From NCBI GenBank assembly GCA_020063625.1, contig JAICDD010000004.1, forward strand, positions 52,980 to 116,979: a DNA stretch of 64,000 nucleotides, in the 5' to 3' direction. A program made the translations under genes and the position numbers. This document shows positions 17,505 through 26,584 of the stretch, piece by piece (the first letter of the stretch is position 1; each line of letters begins with the position of its first letter). The notes beneath the pieces were generated by a model. The model saw nothing but the letters and a program-made list of their open reading frames with translations. It was not told the origin of the DNA and made no database searches. The DNA comes from Fusobacteriales bacterium (lineage in GTDB: Bacteria > Fusobacteriota > Fusobacteriia > Fusobacteriales > Fusobacteriaceae).

Positions 17505-19817
17505 ATGAGAAAGAAAAGCACGTGGTTAGTGTTTTTAGTGTTATTATCAACACAATTATTTGCAAATGAAAAATGGAATTTAACATGGAAAGATGAATTT
17601 GACGGAAATAAATTAGATAGTTCAAAATGGGATTATATTATTGGGAATGGATTTTGGGCTAACGGTACTTGGGTAGCTGGATGGGGAAATAATGAAAAAG
17701 AGTATTATACAGATAGCGAAGAAAATGTAAAAGTAAAAGATGGGAAATTGATAATAACAGCAAAAAATGATTCTTTTCAAGGAGAAGCAGCAGGCGGGAA
17801 ACAAACTTTTAATTATACATCTGGAAAAATAGTAACTCAAGGTAAATTTAGTCAAAAATATGGAAGAGTAGAATTTAGAGCAAAACTTCCAAAAGGAAAA
17901 GGATTGTGGCCAGCAATATGGATGCTACCAGAAGAAGATGTATATGGTGGATGGGCGGCATCTGGAGAAATAGACATTATAGAAGGGTGGGGAAGTGATA
18001 CAAGTAAAATCGCTGGAACACTTCACTATGGTGGAACTTGGCCAGCAAATGTACATACAGGAAAAGATTATCATTTTAAAAATGGAGATGCTACTCAGTG
18101 GCATGAATATGCTTTAGAATGGTTACCTGGAGAAATTAGATGGTATGTAGATGGAGAGCTTTACCAAGTACAAAATAATTGGTACTCAAAAAATAAAAAT
18201 GAAGCTGTTGAGTATACATATCCAGCACCATTTGATCAACCTTTTTATTTAATTATGAATTTAGCTGTTGGTGGATGGTTTGATGGAGATCCAGATGGAA
18301 GCACAAAATTTCCTGAAACTTTAGAAGTGGATTACATTAGAGTTTATGAATTAGAAGGTGGATATGATGAAAACATATCAAAACCTAAAATTGCTCTAGA
18401 AGATTTACCTGAAGATATAAAACAACCAATAAATGGAAATTTTATATATAATGGAGATTTTGCTAATGATGGAGAAAATTGGCAATTACTTACTCATTTT
18501 GGTGGAGCAGGTAGTTATACATATGAAACTATAAATGGGGAAAAATTTTTAAAAGCAAATATAGAAAATCAAGGAAATCAATCATATTCAATACAAGTGA
18601 TTCAAGAAGCACCAATAATGAAAGGAAGATATTATAAATTAAGTTTTGATGCAAAAGCTGAAAACAATAGAGAAATAGGAATAAAAATTGGTGGTGGAGA
18701 AAGTAGAGGATGGGCTGCTTATCACACAAACACTTTTAATATAACAAAAGAGGTAAATAGATATACAACAATGTTTCAAATGATACAAGATAGTGATCCA
18801 AATGGGAAAGTTGAATTTCATTTAGGTCTTTCAAAACTTAATGTATGGCTTGGAAATGTAAAATTAGAAATGATAGAAGACCCTGTAAAAGAATTATTAG
18901 CTATGAGTAAAGCACCTTTAGTAAATGGAAATTTAGTTTATAATGGTTCATTTGACCAAGGTGATCAAAAAAGAATGCTGTTTTGGGATTTTAAAGCAGA
19001 TAATAGTAGTGCAAAAGTTATAGAAAGAGTATTAAATATAATAAATAATGGCGATAATCCAAAATTAATACAAGAAAATATACAATTAAAACAAGATGCG
19101 ATATATAACATTAAATTTAAAGCAAAATCAGAAAATGGAAATAGTGTAAAAATAATTTTACAAGATAAAAACGGAAATAAAAAGTATTTTGAAAAAGAAG
19201 TAAAATTATCAAATGAAGAAAAAGAATATAAAATTAATTTTACTAATAAAAATAGTACAGATTTAAGAACAACTTTAGTATTTGAATTTTTAGGAGATAA
19301 AGACAAATTAACATTAGATAATATCAAAATGACAGAGCAACCTGATTATTCAAAAATTCAAACTGTATTAATAGATGATAATTTTTCTAAAGGTTCTACA
19401 AAGAAAAACTGGACATTATTCTTTGGTAAAGATTATGGATTTGGTGGAGAATCAACATTTGTAGTAAGAAGTGGAACTGCTCAAATAAAAGTAAAAGATA
19501 TTGGAGCTGAAGAGTGGAGTAATATTTTATCTCAAAATGTAAATATTGAAAAAGGTATCAAATATAGAGTAAGTTTTGATATTTCAAGTAGTAGAACAAG
19601 AGATGTAAGAGTAAGTATTGAAAATGCTACATATCAAAGAAAAGGTCAAGCATTAGTAAAAGCAGAGAAAAAACCAAAAACTTATACTATAGAATTTGTA
19701 GCAGATAAATCAGAAGAAGTAGGACTAAAATTCTTACTAGGAAAAGTAGGAGAAACAAAAAATAGACCACATAGTGTAGAAATAGATAATGTTAAATTTG
19801 AAGTTGTAAAAGAGTAA
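17505..19817 (+). CDS. secreted GH16 beta-1,3-glucanase (laminarinase) with CBM-like modules
   Basis: 770 residues. A Sec signal peptide (residues 1-20, cut after LFA) is followed by a GH16 catalytic domain at about 21-285. The catalytic motif EIDIIE places the nucleophile at E155 and acid/base at E160. Three beta-sandwich modules follow at about 305-455, 470-610 and 615-770, each opening like NGNFIYNGDFANDGENW and resembling CBM4/9-type domains. It should cut beta-1,3-glucan such as laminarin outside the cell or in the periplasm. No lipobox is present. GGAGAG precedes the ATG. The gene stands alone between repeat blocks R2 and R3. Confidence 0.92.
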   Translation: MRKKSTWLVFLVLLSTQLFANEKWNLTWKDEFDGNKLDSSKWDYIIGNGFWANGTWVAGWGNNEKEYYTDSEENVKVKDGKLIITAKNDSFQGEAAGGKQTFNYTSGKIVTQGKFSQKYGRVEFRAKLPKGKGLWPAIWMLPEEDVYGGWAASGEIDIIEGWGSDTSKIAGTLHYGGTWPANVHTGKDYHFKNGDATQWHEYALEWLPGEIRWYVDGELYQVQNNWYSKNKNEAVEYTYPAPFDQPFYLIMNLAVGGWFDGDPDGSTKFPETLEVDYIRVYELEGGYDENISKPKIALEDLPEDIKQPINGNFIYNGDFANDGENWQLLTHFGGAGSYTYETINGEKFLKANIENQGNQSYSIQVIQEAPIMKGRYYKLSFDAKAENNREIGIKIGGGESRGWAAYHTNTFNITKEVNRYTTMFQMIQDSDPNGKVEFHLGLSKLNVWLGNVKLEMIEDPVKELLAMSKAPLVNGNLVYNGSFDQGDQKRMLFWDFKADNSSAKVIERVLNIINNGDNPKLIQENIQLKQDAIYNIKFKAKSENGNSVKIILQDKNGNKKYFEKEVKLSNEEKEYKINFTNKNSTDLRTTLVFEFLGDKDKLTLDNIKMTEQPDYSKIQTVLIDDNFSKGSTKKNWTLFFGKDYGFGGESTFVVRSGTAQIKVKDIGAEEWSNILSQNVNIEKGIKYRVSFDISSSRTRDVRVSIENATYQRKGQALVKAEKKPKTYTIEFVADKSEEVGLKFLLGKVGETKNRPHSVEIDNVKFEVVKE

Positions 19818-19834
19818 GAAGTGAGAATAATTAA

Positions 19835-20110
19835 AATTTAGCCACGGAAAAACGCGGATTATCACTGATTAAATTTAGCACAAAGAAAAGAGGACACGAA
19901 GTACCACAAAGATAGAAAAATAAGAACCACAAAGAGAAAAGACTTGGGATCACGTGATAAACACTGATGAACTTAAGATAAAATCCTGTGTACTATCTCG
20001 TGTGTATCTTGTGGTTTCAAAGTAATTTTTCAAAACTTCTTAGTGGTCCTTAGTGATTTTTCTCTATGCTCTTTGTGTAACTTAGAGTTCTTTGTGTCTT
20101 CGTGCTGACA
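19835..20110. repeat. mosaic intergenic repeat block R3
   Basis: Begins with tagccacggaaaaacgcgga, continues with gaaccacaaagagaaaagac, and ends with the inverted words tgtggtttc, cttagtggtccttagtg and ctctttgtgtaac. It is a mosaic palindrome separating the secreted GH16 from the porin gene. 20111-20221 holds only A/T-rich leader with a repeated attaactaaaa word. Confidence 0.85.
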
Positions 20111-20221
20111 AAATATTAAAAAAATAATTATTTTAATTAAAATAAAAAATAAAAATTATATTATTAACTAAAATTATTAACTAAAAAAATAAAATTAAAT
20201 TATAAAAAATAAGGAGGAATT

Positions 20222-22135
20222 ATGAAAAAACATGTAGCTTTAGCATTTGCATTATTTTCAATAACTGCAGCAGCAGCACAGATTGATATGAATGGGTCAT
20301 TACAATTTTTCTTTGATGAATTTAGAGAAATCAATGGAAACCAATGGTATTCAATGAATGGAAATGGAAATATTTTTGGTACAGGAGATTGGAAACAATC
20401 AACAAATGATAACTGGAATGATAACAGAGAGAAATTTCAAGCTATATTAAACTTAAATAGTAATATTAAACTTAATGAAAATACAAATGTAAATTTAGGA
20501 TTTGAAACTATAATTGATGAATTAATAGGTCAAGCGAATGGTTCTGGAATAACTTATGGACAAGAATTTGCAACTGTTAGAGACAATTCACCATTAATAT
20601 TAAAAGATATTACATTAACAACAAATACTGATATAGGGAAATTTACTTTAACAAATAATTTTAATTTTGATTTTAATAAAAGAGTTCTTGCTATGCAATT
20701 AGAAGATAACTGGGGAGAACCAATACCTTATGGTGAAGGGGTACTTTTTGAAAATGATGATGTATATGGATTTACAGCAAAAGCATTTATGTATCAAGCA
20801 AATGAAGCAGCAAAAGATATAAGTAGTACTGATGTAACGACAAATACAGCTTCTAATTTAATTCAAGGTGATGTAGCAAATACTAAAATGGTATACGGAA
20901 TAGATGTAAAAAAAGATTTCGGATTTGGAAATATAGGAATATTAGCAGTAAATGTACATGATAAAAGTAGTGAAGTAGAAGGAGATAATTTTGGTAAAAA
21001 ATTAGATACTTTAAGATATGCAATAAATGCAGAGTTTGCGCCAATTGATTTAGTGACTGTAAAAGGAGAATATATAGCAGCTAATTATGGTAGTGATGTA
21101 ACTTCTATAATGAACACAACAGGGCAAGTTATACCATGGATTACAGATAGTTATGATTTAAGTGGGACAGATGCTAAAAAAGATAATACTGTAGTTGATG
21201 CATCAGTAATCATTACTCCTTTTGATGATTTAGAATTAACTGTAGGATACAAAAATGTAGGAGAAGATTATACTGCTGTACTTGGAAATTCTCAAAGACA
21301 TGATTCATGGCTAGGAAATAAAAGTTTTGCATATGAAGATGGTACAGGTTATGACAAAGGATATAGTGGAAAAATTGTTTATACATTACCATTTGATATA
21401 ATAATAAAAACAACAGCTGAATATACAAACTATGATAAAACTAGATCAGCTTTTAATGATAATGAAGATACAAATGAAACTCAATTATTAGGAAAAGTAG
21501 AAATAAATGAAGAAAAATGGGCAGTAGCTGGAAGTTATAGAAGATTAGCTAAAACAAATAGTGGAGCTGATGCACCAAAAGGTGGAGTAATTGAAACTGA
21601 TATACTTTATAATGATTATAACGTAAATGGTAAATATACATTAATTGAAAATGGTAAATTAAATACAAATGTAACAGCTGATTTAAATTACTACACTGGT
21701 GAAGACAAAGTATTATCTCAACTTTTTTCAGGTGAACAAAGAATAAAAGTGGGAACTTCTTCAGATTATAAATTAAATGATAAAACTACTTTATATGGAA
21801 GTTATAACTTTGGATATGCTACAGAAGATAATGACCAATTTCAAGGAGCTTATGGAAGACAACATCTAGTAAAAACAGGAGTTAGATATGTAGTAAATGA
21901 TGTAACATTTGATGTAATGTATAAATATGATAACTATAAATTAAAAAGAGAAGCTACAAAAGAGGAATTAGAAAACTCTGTTTATAAAAAAGAAGCAAGT
22001 CATGTTTGGTATGATGGAGTAGAAAGTTTTTCACATACTGGTTCAGATTGGGATAGTTGGATGTGGGATATAGCTGATGATTATCCAGGATATATTACAC
22101 ATGAATTAAAAGCTAGTGTTACAGTATCATTTTAA
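20222..22135 (+). CDS. outer-membrane beta-barrel porin, probable glucan channel
   Basis: 637 residues. A signal peptide ends near TAAAAAQ (about residue 20). The mature part alternates amphipathic strands and turns (NTNVNLGFETIID, FTLTNNFNFDFN, YKLNDKTTLYGSYNFGYA) and ends LKASVTVSF with the terminal Phe typical of outer-membrane barrels. It would let beta-glucan oligosaccharides cross the outer membrane; that substrate is inferred only from position between GH16 and lipoprotein genes. I do not recognise a specific named family. A strong AAGGAGG site precedes the ATG. Confidence 0.8.
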   Translation: MKKHVALAFALFSITAAAAQIDMNGSLQFFFDEFREINGNQWYSMNGNGNIFGTGDWKQSTNDNWNDNREKFQAILNLNSNIKLNENTNVNLGFETIIDELIGQANGSGITYGQEFATVRDNSPLILKDITLTTNTDIGKFTLTNNFNFDFNKRVLAMQLEDNWGEPIPYGEGVLFENDDVYGFTAKAFMYQANEAAKDISSTDVTTNTASNLIQGDVANTKMVYGIDVKKDFGFGNIGILAVNVHDKSSEVEGDNFGKKLDTLRYAINAEFAPIDLVTVKGEYIAANYGSDVTSIMNTTGQVIPWITDSYDLSGTDAKKDNTVVDASVIITPFDDLELTVGYKNVGEDYTAVLGNSQRHDSWLGNKSFAYEDGTGYDKGYSGKIVYTLPFDIIIKTTAEYTNYDKTRSAFNDNEDTNETQLLGKVEINEEKWAVAGSYRRLAKTNSGADAPKGGVIETDILYNDYNVNGKYTLIENGKLNTNVTADLNYYTGEDKVLSQLFSGEQRIKVGTSSDYKLNDKTTLYGSYNFGYATEDNDQFQGAYGRQHLVKTGVRYVVNDVTFDVMYKYDNYKLKREATKEELENSVYKKEASHVWYDGVESFSHTGSDWDSWMWDIADDYPGYITHELKASVTVSF

Positions 22136-22144
22136 TAAAAAAAC

Positions 22145-22167
22145 TACAAAGGTTTTTAGCCTTTGTA
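22145..22167 (+). terminator. weak hairpin after porin gene
   Basis: TACAAAGG pairs with CCTTTGTA around a 7-base loop, nine bases after the stop codon. There is no T run after it, so it may stabilise the porin mRNA end or lower expression of the downstream lipoprotein rather than stop transcription fully. Confidence 0.5.
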
Positions 22168-22200
22168 TTAAAAATATAAAATTTGAAGGAGGTTTTTTTA

Positions 22201-22980
22201 GTGAAAAAATTAAGAGCGTTATTAATAATATTAGTACTATCTATGTTTACAGCTTGTTTAAAACCTGAAACTACAAAAATAGAAGGAGTAACAATAAATG
22301 GAGATTCTTTAGTAAAAGTAGGGGAGACAATTAATTTATCAGCAGTAGTTGAGCCTACAGGAGTAAGTTATGATAGTGTTGTATGGAAAAGCTCTGATCC
22401 AACAGTAGCAACAGTATCAAATAAAGGTGTGGTAAAAGGGATTAAAAGAGGAGAAGCTGTAATAACTTTATCAGTTGATGGAAAAGTTGATACAAAGTCT
22501 ATTAGTGTTGTTATACCACCATCAGCAGGAGCTCAAATACCAACTGATACAAATGTAATTTCTTTATATAATAGTAGTAATACATATCCAGATATAACAG
22601 GGGTAGATTGGAATCCATATTGGGGACAAGATTCAAGTTTAGAAGATTATGATACAGGAAATGGAATAGTAAAAAAATTAAATTTAATTAATTATCAAGG
22701 AGTAGACTTTAATAGTAATAGACAAAATATAACAGGAACAACAACAATACATTTTAGTTATTATACGAATCAAGTAACAAACTTTGACTTTTATCCTATA
22801 TGGGAGAGTGGTGAAGGAAAAGTTTCTTCAGGTGATTTAACGGCTGATGGACAATGGCATGATTTAGAAATAGATTTATCACAAGTTTCTGAAATCGACT
22901 TAACAACTATTAGACAATTAAAATTTGAAGCAAATGGTAGTACAGGAATAATTTATTTTGATAATATTTATTTCAAATAA
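22201..22980 (+). CDS. lipoprotein with BIG2 Ig-like domain and CBM-like domain
   Basis: 259 residues from GTG 22201, which has GGAGG at a proper distance; an upstream in-frame TTG overlaps that site. Lipobox FTAC gives a lipidated C19. Residues ~30-100 form a BIG2-type Ig-like domain (VTINGDSLVKVGETINLSA, SSDPTVATVSNKGVVKGI). The C-terminal ~150 residues form a beta-rich domain ending IIYFDNIYFK, like carbohydrate-binding modules attached to glucanases. It has no catalytic motif. A surface glucan-binding lipoprotein working with the porin and GH16 enzymes is the best reading, by context. Confidence 0.75.
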   Translation: MKKLRALLIILVLSMFTACLKPETTKIEGVTINGDSLVKVGETINLSAVVEPTGVSYDSVVWKSSDPTVATVSNKGVVKGIKRGEAVITLSVDGKVDTKSISVVIPPSAGAQIPTDTNVISLYNSSNTYPDITGVDWNPYWGQDSSLEDYDTGNGIVKKLNLINYQGVDFNSNRQNITGTTTIHFSYYTNQVTNFDFYPIWESGEGKVSSGDLTADGQWHDLEIDLSQVSEIDLTTIRQLKFEANGSTGIIYFDNIYFK

Positions 22981-23052
22981 TTTATAAAAAAATATATAAA
23001 GGGAACACTTTTATATAAAAGTAATAACAGTTTTAACATCTCCTCTAAAAAA

Positions 23053-23080
23053 TAGCCTGTTAATATTTATTAGCAGGCTA
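23053..23080 (+). terminator. hairpin between lipoprotein and GH16 lipoprotein genes
   Basis: TAGCCTGTTAATA pairs with TATTAGCAGGCTA over 13 bp (one G-U) with a two-base apex. No T run follows, so it could be an mRNA processing or stability element instead of a terminator. Confidence 0.5.
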
Positions 23081-23110
23081 TTCTCAAAATAATACTTAAG
23101 GAGTTTTTTA

Positions 23111-23929
23111 ATGAAAAGATATTTAATCTTTGTAATCTTAATCTTATTTATAGGGTGTAATAGAGAATTTAATAAAACAAATGGTGTGATAAATATAGTA
23201 GATAATAGTGATAAAGAAGAAGTGGTGTGGATAGATAATTTTGATGGTACGGAAGTAGATAGGAATAATTGGACATTTGAGATAGGAAATGGAGTTAATG
23301 GATGGGGAAATAATGAACTTCAGTACTATACAGCAGAAAATAGTGAAGTGAGAGATGGTAAATTAATAATTACTGCTAAAAAAGAATCAAAAAATGGGTA
23401 TGATTATACTTCGAGTAGATTAAAAACACAGGGTAAATTTAGTTTTACATATGGAACGGTAGAAGTAAGAGCTAAATTACCAAAAGGTCAAGGAATATGG
23501 CCAGCTATTTGGATGCTTGGAGAAGATATAGATATAGATACAGTAGGGTGGCCAAATTGTGGTGAGATAGATATTATGGAACTTTTAGGTCAAGAACCTA
23601 ATAAAATACATGGAACTATTCATGGTCCAGGGTATTATGGAGCTGGGGGAAAAAGTGCTAGTTATACTTTATCTAGTGGAGATTTTAGTGATGATTTTCA
23701 TATATTTAAAATAGTATGGGATATAACATCAATAAAATGGTATGTAGATAATACACTTTATCATACAGAAACTACTAATGATGTATCAAATTGGGTATTT
23801 GACCATGATTTCTTTATATTATTAAATGTAGCAGTAGGTGGTAATTGGCCAGGAGAGCCTGATGATAATATAACAAGTTTTCCGCAAACTATGGAAATAG
23901 ATTATGTAAAAGTAACAACATATAAATAA
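23111..23929 (+). CDS. GH16 beta-1,3-glucanase lipoprotein
   Basis: 272 residues. The lipobox FIGC gives lipid attachment at C16, followed by a short linker and a single GH16 domain with catalytic EIDIME (E152, D154, E157). Flanking GH16 features are present: WTFEIGNGVNGWGNNELQYY, GIWPAIWMLG and FDHDFFILLNVAVGGNWPG. It has no accessory domain, unlike the 770-residue GH16 at 17.5 kb. As a membrane-anchored laminarinase it would finish cutting glucan near the porin or transporter. AAGGAG precedes the ATG. Confidence 0.92.
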   Translation: MKRYLIFVILILFIGCNREFNKTNGVINIVDNSDKEEVVWIDNFDGTEVDRNNWTFEIGNGVNGWGNNELQYYTAENSEVRDGKLIITAKKESKNGYDYTSSRLKTQGKFSFTYGTVEVRAKLPKGQGIWPAIWMLGEDIDIDTVGWPNCGEIDIMELLGQEPNKIHGTIHGPGYYGAGGKSASYTLSSGDFSDDFHIFKIVWDITSIKWYVDNTLYHTETTNDVSNWVFDHDFFILLNVAVGGNWPGEPDDNITSFPQTMEIDYVKVTTYK

Positions 23930-23949
23930 AAATATATAATTGAATTAAA

Positions 23950-24575
23950 ATTAGCCACGGAAAAACGCAGATTTAAACAGAAAAAAATTACACGAAGAAC
24001 ACAAAGGTAAAAAACAGAACCACAAAGGAAAAGACTTGGAACCACAGGATTGCCACAGATAAACACAGGATAAAAAAATAGTAAGTAGTGAGTAGTGAGA
24101 AGAATTAAAATTTAGCCACGGAAGTTAAAAAAGGAGCATGTTTGAGCTATATAAATTTACGAAGTAAATTTTATAGTGAGTTTGCGACTTTTAGCGAATG
24201 AGTTATAGAAAATCAATAGCCGTAGAAACCAGCGCGAAGACTTTTTGCTTACTTTTTTGTCTTTAAAAAAGTAAGTTGCCAAAGGCAAAAAAAATTAATT
24301 GGATTTAGCACAAAGAAAAGAGGGTACAAAGTACTACAAAGAGAAAAAATAGAACCACAAGGAAAAGACTTGGAACCACAGGATTGCCACAGATAAACAC
24401 AGGATAAAAAAACTTAGTGGTCCTTAGTGCTTTTCTTCGTGTACTTTGTGTAACAAAAAATCCGCATTTATTCGTGTAATTTGTGGCAAAAAAATCTAGT
24501 GTGAATCCCGTGGTTTCAAAAAAATCCTTAGTGGTTCTCAAGATTTTCTCTGTGCACTTTGTGTAATAAAACAAA
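23950..24575. repeat. mosaic intergenic repeat block R4
   Basis: Contains gccacggaaaaacgcagatt, cgaagaacacaaaggtaaaa, ccacagataaacacaggat (twice), one double-hairpin module, and inverted words at the right end (cttagtggtccttagtgc, cccgtggtttc, ctttgtgtaat). It separates the GH16 lipoprotein from the ABC importer operon. No real gene in 23930-24700. Confidence 0.85.
24180..24286 (-). repeat. double-hairpin repeat module, copy 3
   Basis: Inverted relative to copies 1 and 2: gcgaatgagttatagaaaat, agcgcgaagactttttgctt, then the long stem ending in gtaag and a changed small hairpin tgcc-aaa-ggca, where cgcc/ggcg became tgcc/ggca, a paired change. Confidence 0.75.
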
Positions 24576-24599
24576 AATCAAAAATCCAAAAAATAGATA

Positions 24600-24652
24600 C
24601 CAAATCGTAAAACCTCTATCTTTTTATTTTTATAAATAAAGAGTACTATAAT
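24600..24652 (+). promoter_or_regulatory. putative activator site and promoter of ABC importer operon
   Basis: ACCAAATC (24600-24607), a TCTTTTTATTTTTATAAATA-like tract, and TATAAT (24647-24652) followed by TGTATAGAAAATA. The order and spacing match the region upstream of GH16 at 17401-17456 within two bases, and the flanks atAGAtACCAAATCgtAAA and atGGAaACCAAATCcaAAA also agree. Confidence 0.55.
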
Positions 24653-24703
24653 TGTATAGAAAATAATTAAATAGAACAAGATAAACAAAAAGAGGTGAGA
24701 GGT

Positions 24704-25642
24704 TTGGAAAAAACAGGGTCATTTAAAGAAAAAATGAGCAGAACATGGATGCTACTAAAAAAGCAAAAATATTTACATTTAATGGTTATACCTGGAATTA
24801 TTTGGATGATTATATTTAATTACATCCCAATGTATGGAATAATTATTGCATTTAAAAATTATACCATCATTGATACTTTTAATAGTGCACCTTGGGTAGG
24901 GCTAGAAAATTTTAGAGAATTTTTTATGGATGATAATTTCTTTGTTGTAATGAAAAACACTCTGGGAATTAGTGTTTTAAAATTAATTATTGGATTCCCA
25001 TTACCAATAGCATTTGCTATTATGCTTAATGAATTATATAATACGAGATTAAAAAAATATGTACAAACAATCTCATATCTTCCTCACTTTTTCTCATGGG
25101 TTGTACTTGGAGGGATAATGATAAATTGGTTATCTCAAACAGGTCTTATGAATAAAGTATTAATAGGGGCAGGATTAATTCAAGAACCAATAGTATTTTT
25201 AGCTCATCCAAAATATTTTTGGGGAATATCAATTATATCAGATATTTGGAAAGAACTTGGTTGGAATGCAATTATTTATCTAGCAGCAATAGCAGGAATA
25301 AATCCTACACTTTATGAAGCTGCAAAAATTGATGGAGCTGGGAAATTAGCTCAAATTTGGCATATTACACTTCCTTCTATAAAAGGAACAATAACAATAT
25401 TATTTATACTTGCAGTAAGTGGAATTTTAAATACAAACTTTGAACAAATGCTAGTATTACAAAATCCATTAAACTTAGAAGCAAGTGAAGTTATTGATAC
25501 TTTTGTATATAAAATGGGGCTTCAATCACTTAGATTTTCATATGCAACAGCAGTTGGATTATTTAAGTCTGTAATAGCATTTATTTTACTAGTATCTGCA
25601 AATTATACAAGTAAAAAAATAAATGGTAGAGCGCTATTTTAG
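24704..25642 (+). CDS. ABC sugar importer permease, LplB type
   Basis: About 312 residues with six membrane spans, beginning near LHLMVIPGIIWMIIFNYIPMYGIIIAFKNY, the hallmark opening of LplB/YtcP-family polysaccharide permeases. The EAA loop reads YEAAKIDGAGKLAQIWHITLP. It forms the channel with the next gene. I place the start at TTG 24704, six bases after AGAGGTG; an in-frame GTG at 24695 lies inside that site. First gene of the importer operon, downstream of the ACCAAATC promoter. Confidence 0.9.
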   Translation: MEKTGSFKEKMSRTWMLLKKQKYLHLMVIPGIIWMIIFNYIPMYGIIIAFKNYTIIDTFNSAPWVGLENFREFFMDDNFFVVMKNTLGISVLKLIIGFPLPIAFAIMLNELYNTRLKKYVQTISYLPHFFSWVVLGGIMINWLSQTGLMNKVLIGAGLIQEPIVFLAHPKYFWGISIISDIWKELGWNAIIYLAAIAGINPTLYEAAKIDGAGKLAQIWHITLPSIKGTITILFILAVSGILNTNFEQMLVLQNPLNLEASEVIDTFVYKMGLQSLRFSYATAVGLFKSVIAFILLVSANYTSKKINGRALF

Positions 25643-25657
25643 ATAAGGAGGAAGAAG

Positions 25658-26542
25658 ATGAGTATGAGATCAAAAGGTGAAAAAACATTTGATTTAATAA
25701 ATACAATAATAATGGTACTGTTTTGTTTTATAATAATTTATCCAGTATGGTATACGCTAGTCCTTTCATTTAATGATGCAAGTGATACAATGCTTGGAGG
25801 AATATATTGGTGGCCAAGAAAATTTAGTATAGAAAGTTATATTACAGTAGTTAAAACACCAGGTATATTTAAAGCTTTTGGAATAACTATTTCAAGAACA
25901 GTTATAGGTGTAATTACACATGTATTTTTTACAGCTATGGTTGCTTATGGACTTTCTAAAAGAGAATTAACTGGGAGAAAACTTTATTTAACAATTGGAA
26001 TAATTACAATGTTTTTTAATGGCGGATTAATTCCTACTTTCTTATTAATCAAAAAACTAGGACTTTTAGATAATTTCTTAGTATATATTATTCCTACTTT
26101 ATTTAGTTTCTTTGATTTGATTATATTTCAATCATTTTTCAGAGAATTACCACAAAGTTTGGAAGAATCAGCATATATAGATGGAGCAAATGATTTTCAA
26201 ATATTTATAAAAATTGTACTTCCCTTATCTATGCCAGTAGTTGCTACAATAGCATTATTTAATGGAGTATATCACTGGAATGATTTCTTTACAGGGGTGA
26301 TATATATTAATAATCCAGATTTACAACCAATACAAACATTCTTATATAAAGTAATAGCACAAAGTTCATCAAATCAAATGATGGATGCTATGCCAGCAAC
26401 ACTTACAAATGTAGCAAAAACTACATCCGAATCTATAAAATTAGCAACAATGGTTCTAACTACATTCCCTATAGTATGTGTATATCCATTCTTACAAAAA
26501 TATTTTGTAAAAGGGATGTTGCTTGGAGCTGTAAAAGAATAA
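25658..26542 (+). CDS. ABC sugar importer permease, LplC/YtcP type
   Basis: 294 residues and six membrane spans. Typical LplC blocks are PVWYTLVLSFNDASD, TMFFNGGLIPTFLLIKKLGL, and the EAA loop EESAYIDGANDFQIFIKIVLPLS. It pairs with the preceding permease, 15 bases upstream, in a heterodimeric channel. AAGGAGG precedes the ATG. No nucleotide-binding subunit is encoded in the locus; transporters of this family normally share a general MsmX-like ATPase from elsewhere. Confidence 0.92.
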   Translation: MSMRSKGEKTFDLINTIIMVLFCFIIIYPVWYTLVLSFNDASDTMLGGIYWWPRKFSIESYITVVKTPGIFKAFGITISRTVIGVITHVFFTAMVAYGLSKRELTGRKLYLTIGIITMFFNGGLIPTFLLIKKLGLLDNFLVYIIPTLFSFFDLIIFQSFFRELPQSLEESAYIDGANDFQIFIKIVLPLSMPVVATIALFNGVYHWNDFFTGVIYINNPDLQPIQTFLYKVIAQSSSNQMMDAMPATLTNVAKTTSESIKLATMVLTTFPIVCVYPFLQKYFVKGMLLGAVKE

Positions 26543-26584
26543 ATTATTAAATTTTTTCATAAAACAAAAAAATAGGAGGTAAAA

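Noticed and set aside
24305..24574. 89-codon minus-strand open frame within block R4
   Set aside because: Repeat-derived low-complexity translation with alternating RRKALRTTK-like fragments; no supporting start signal.
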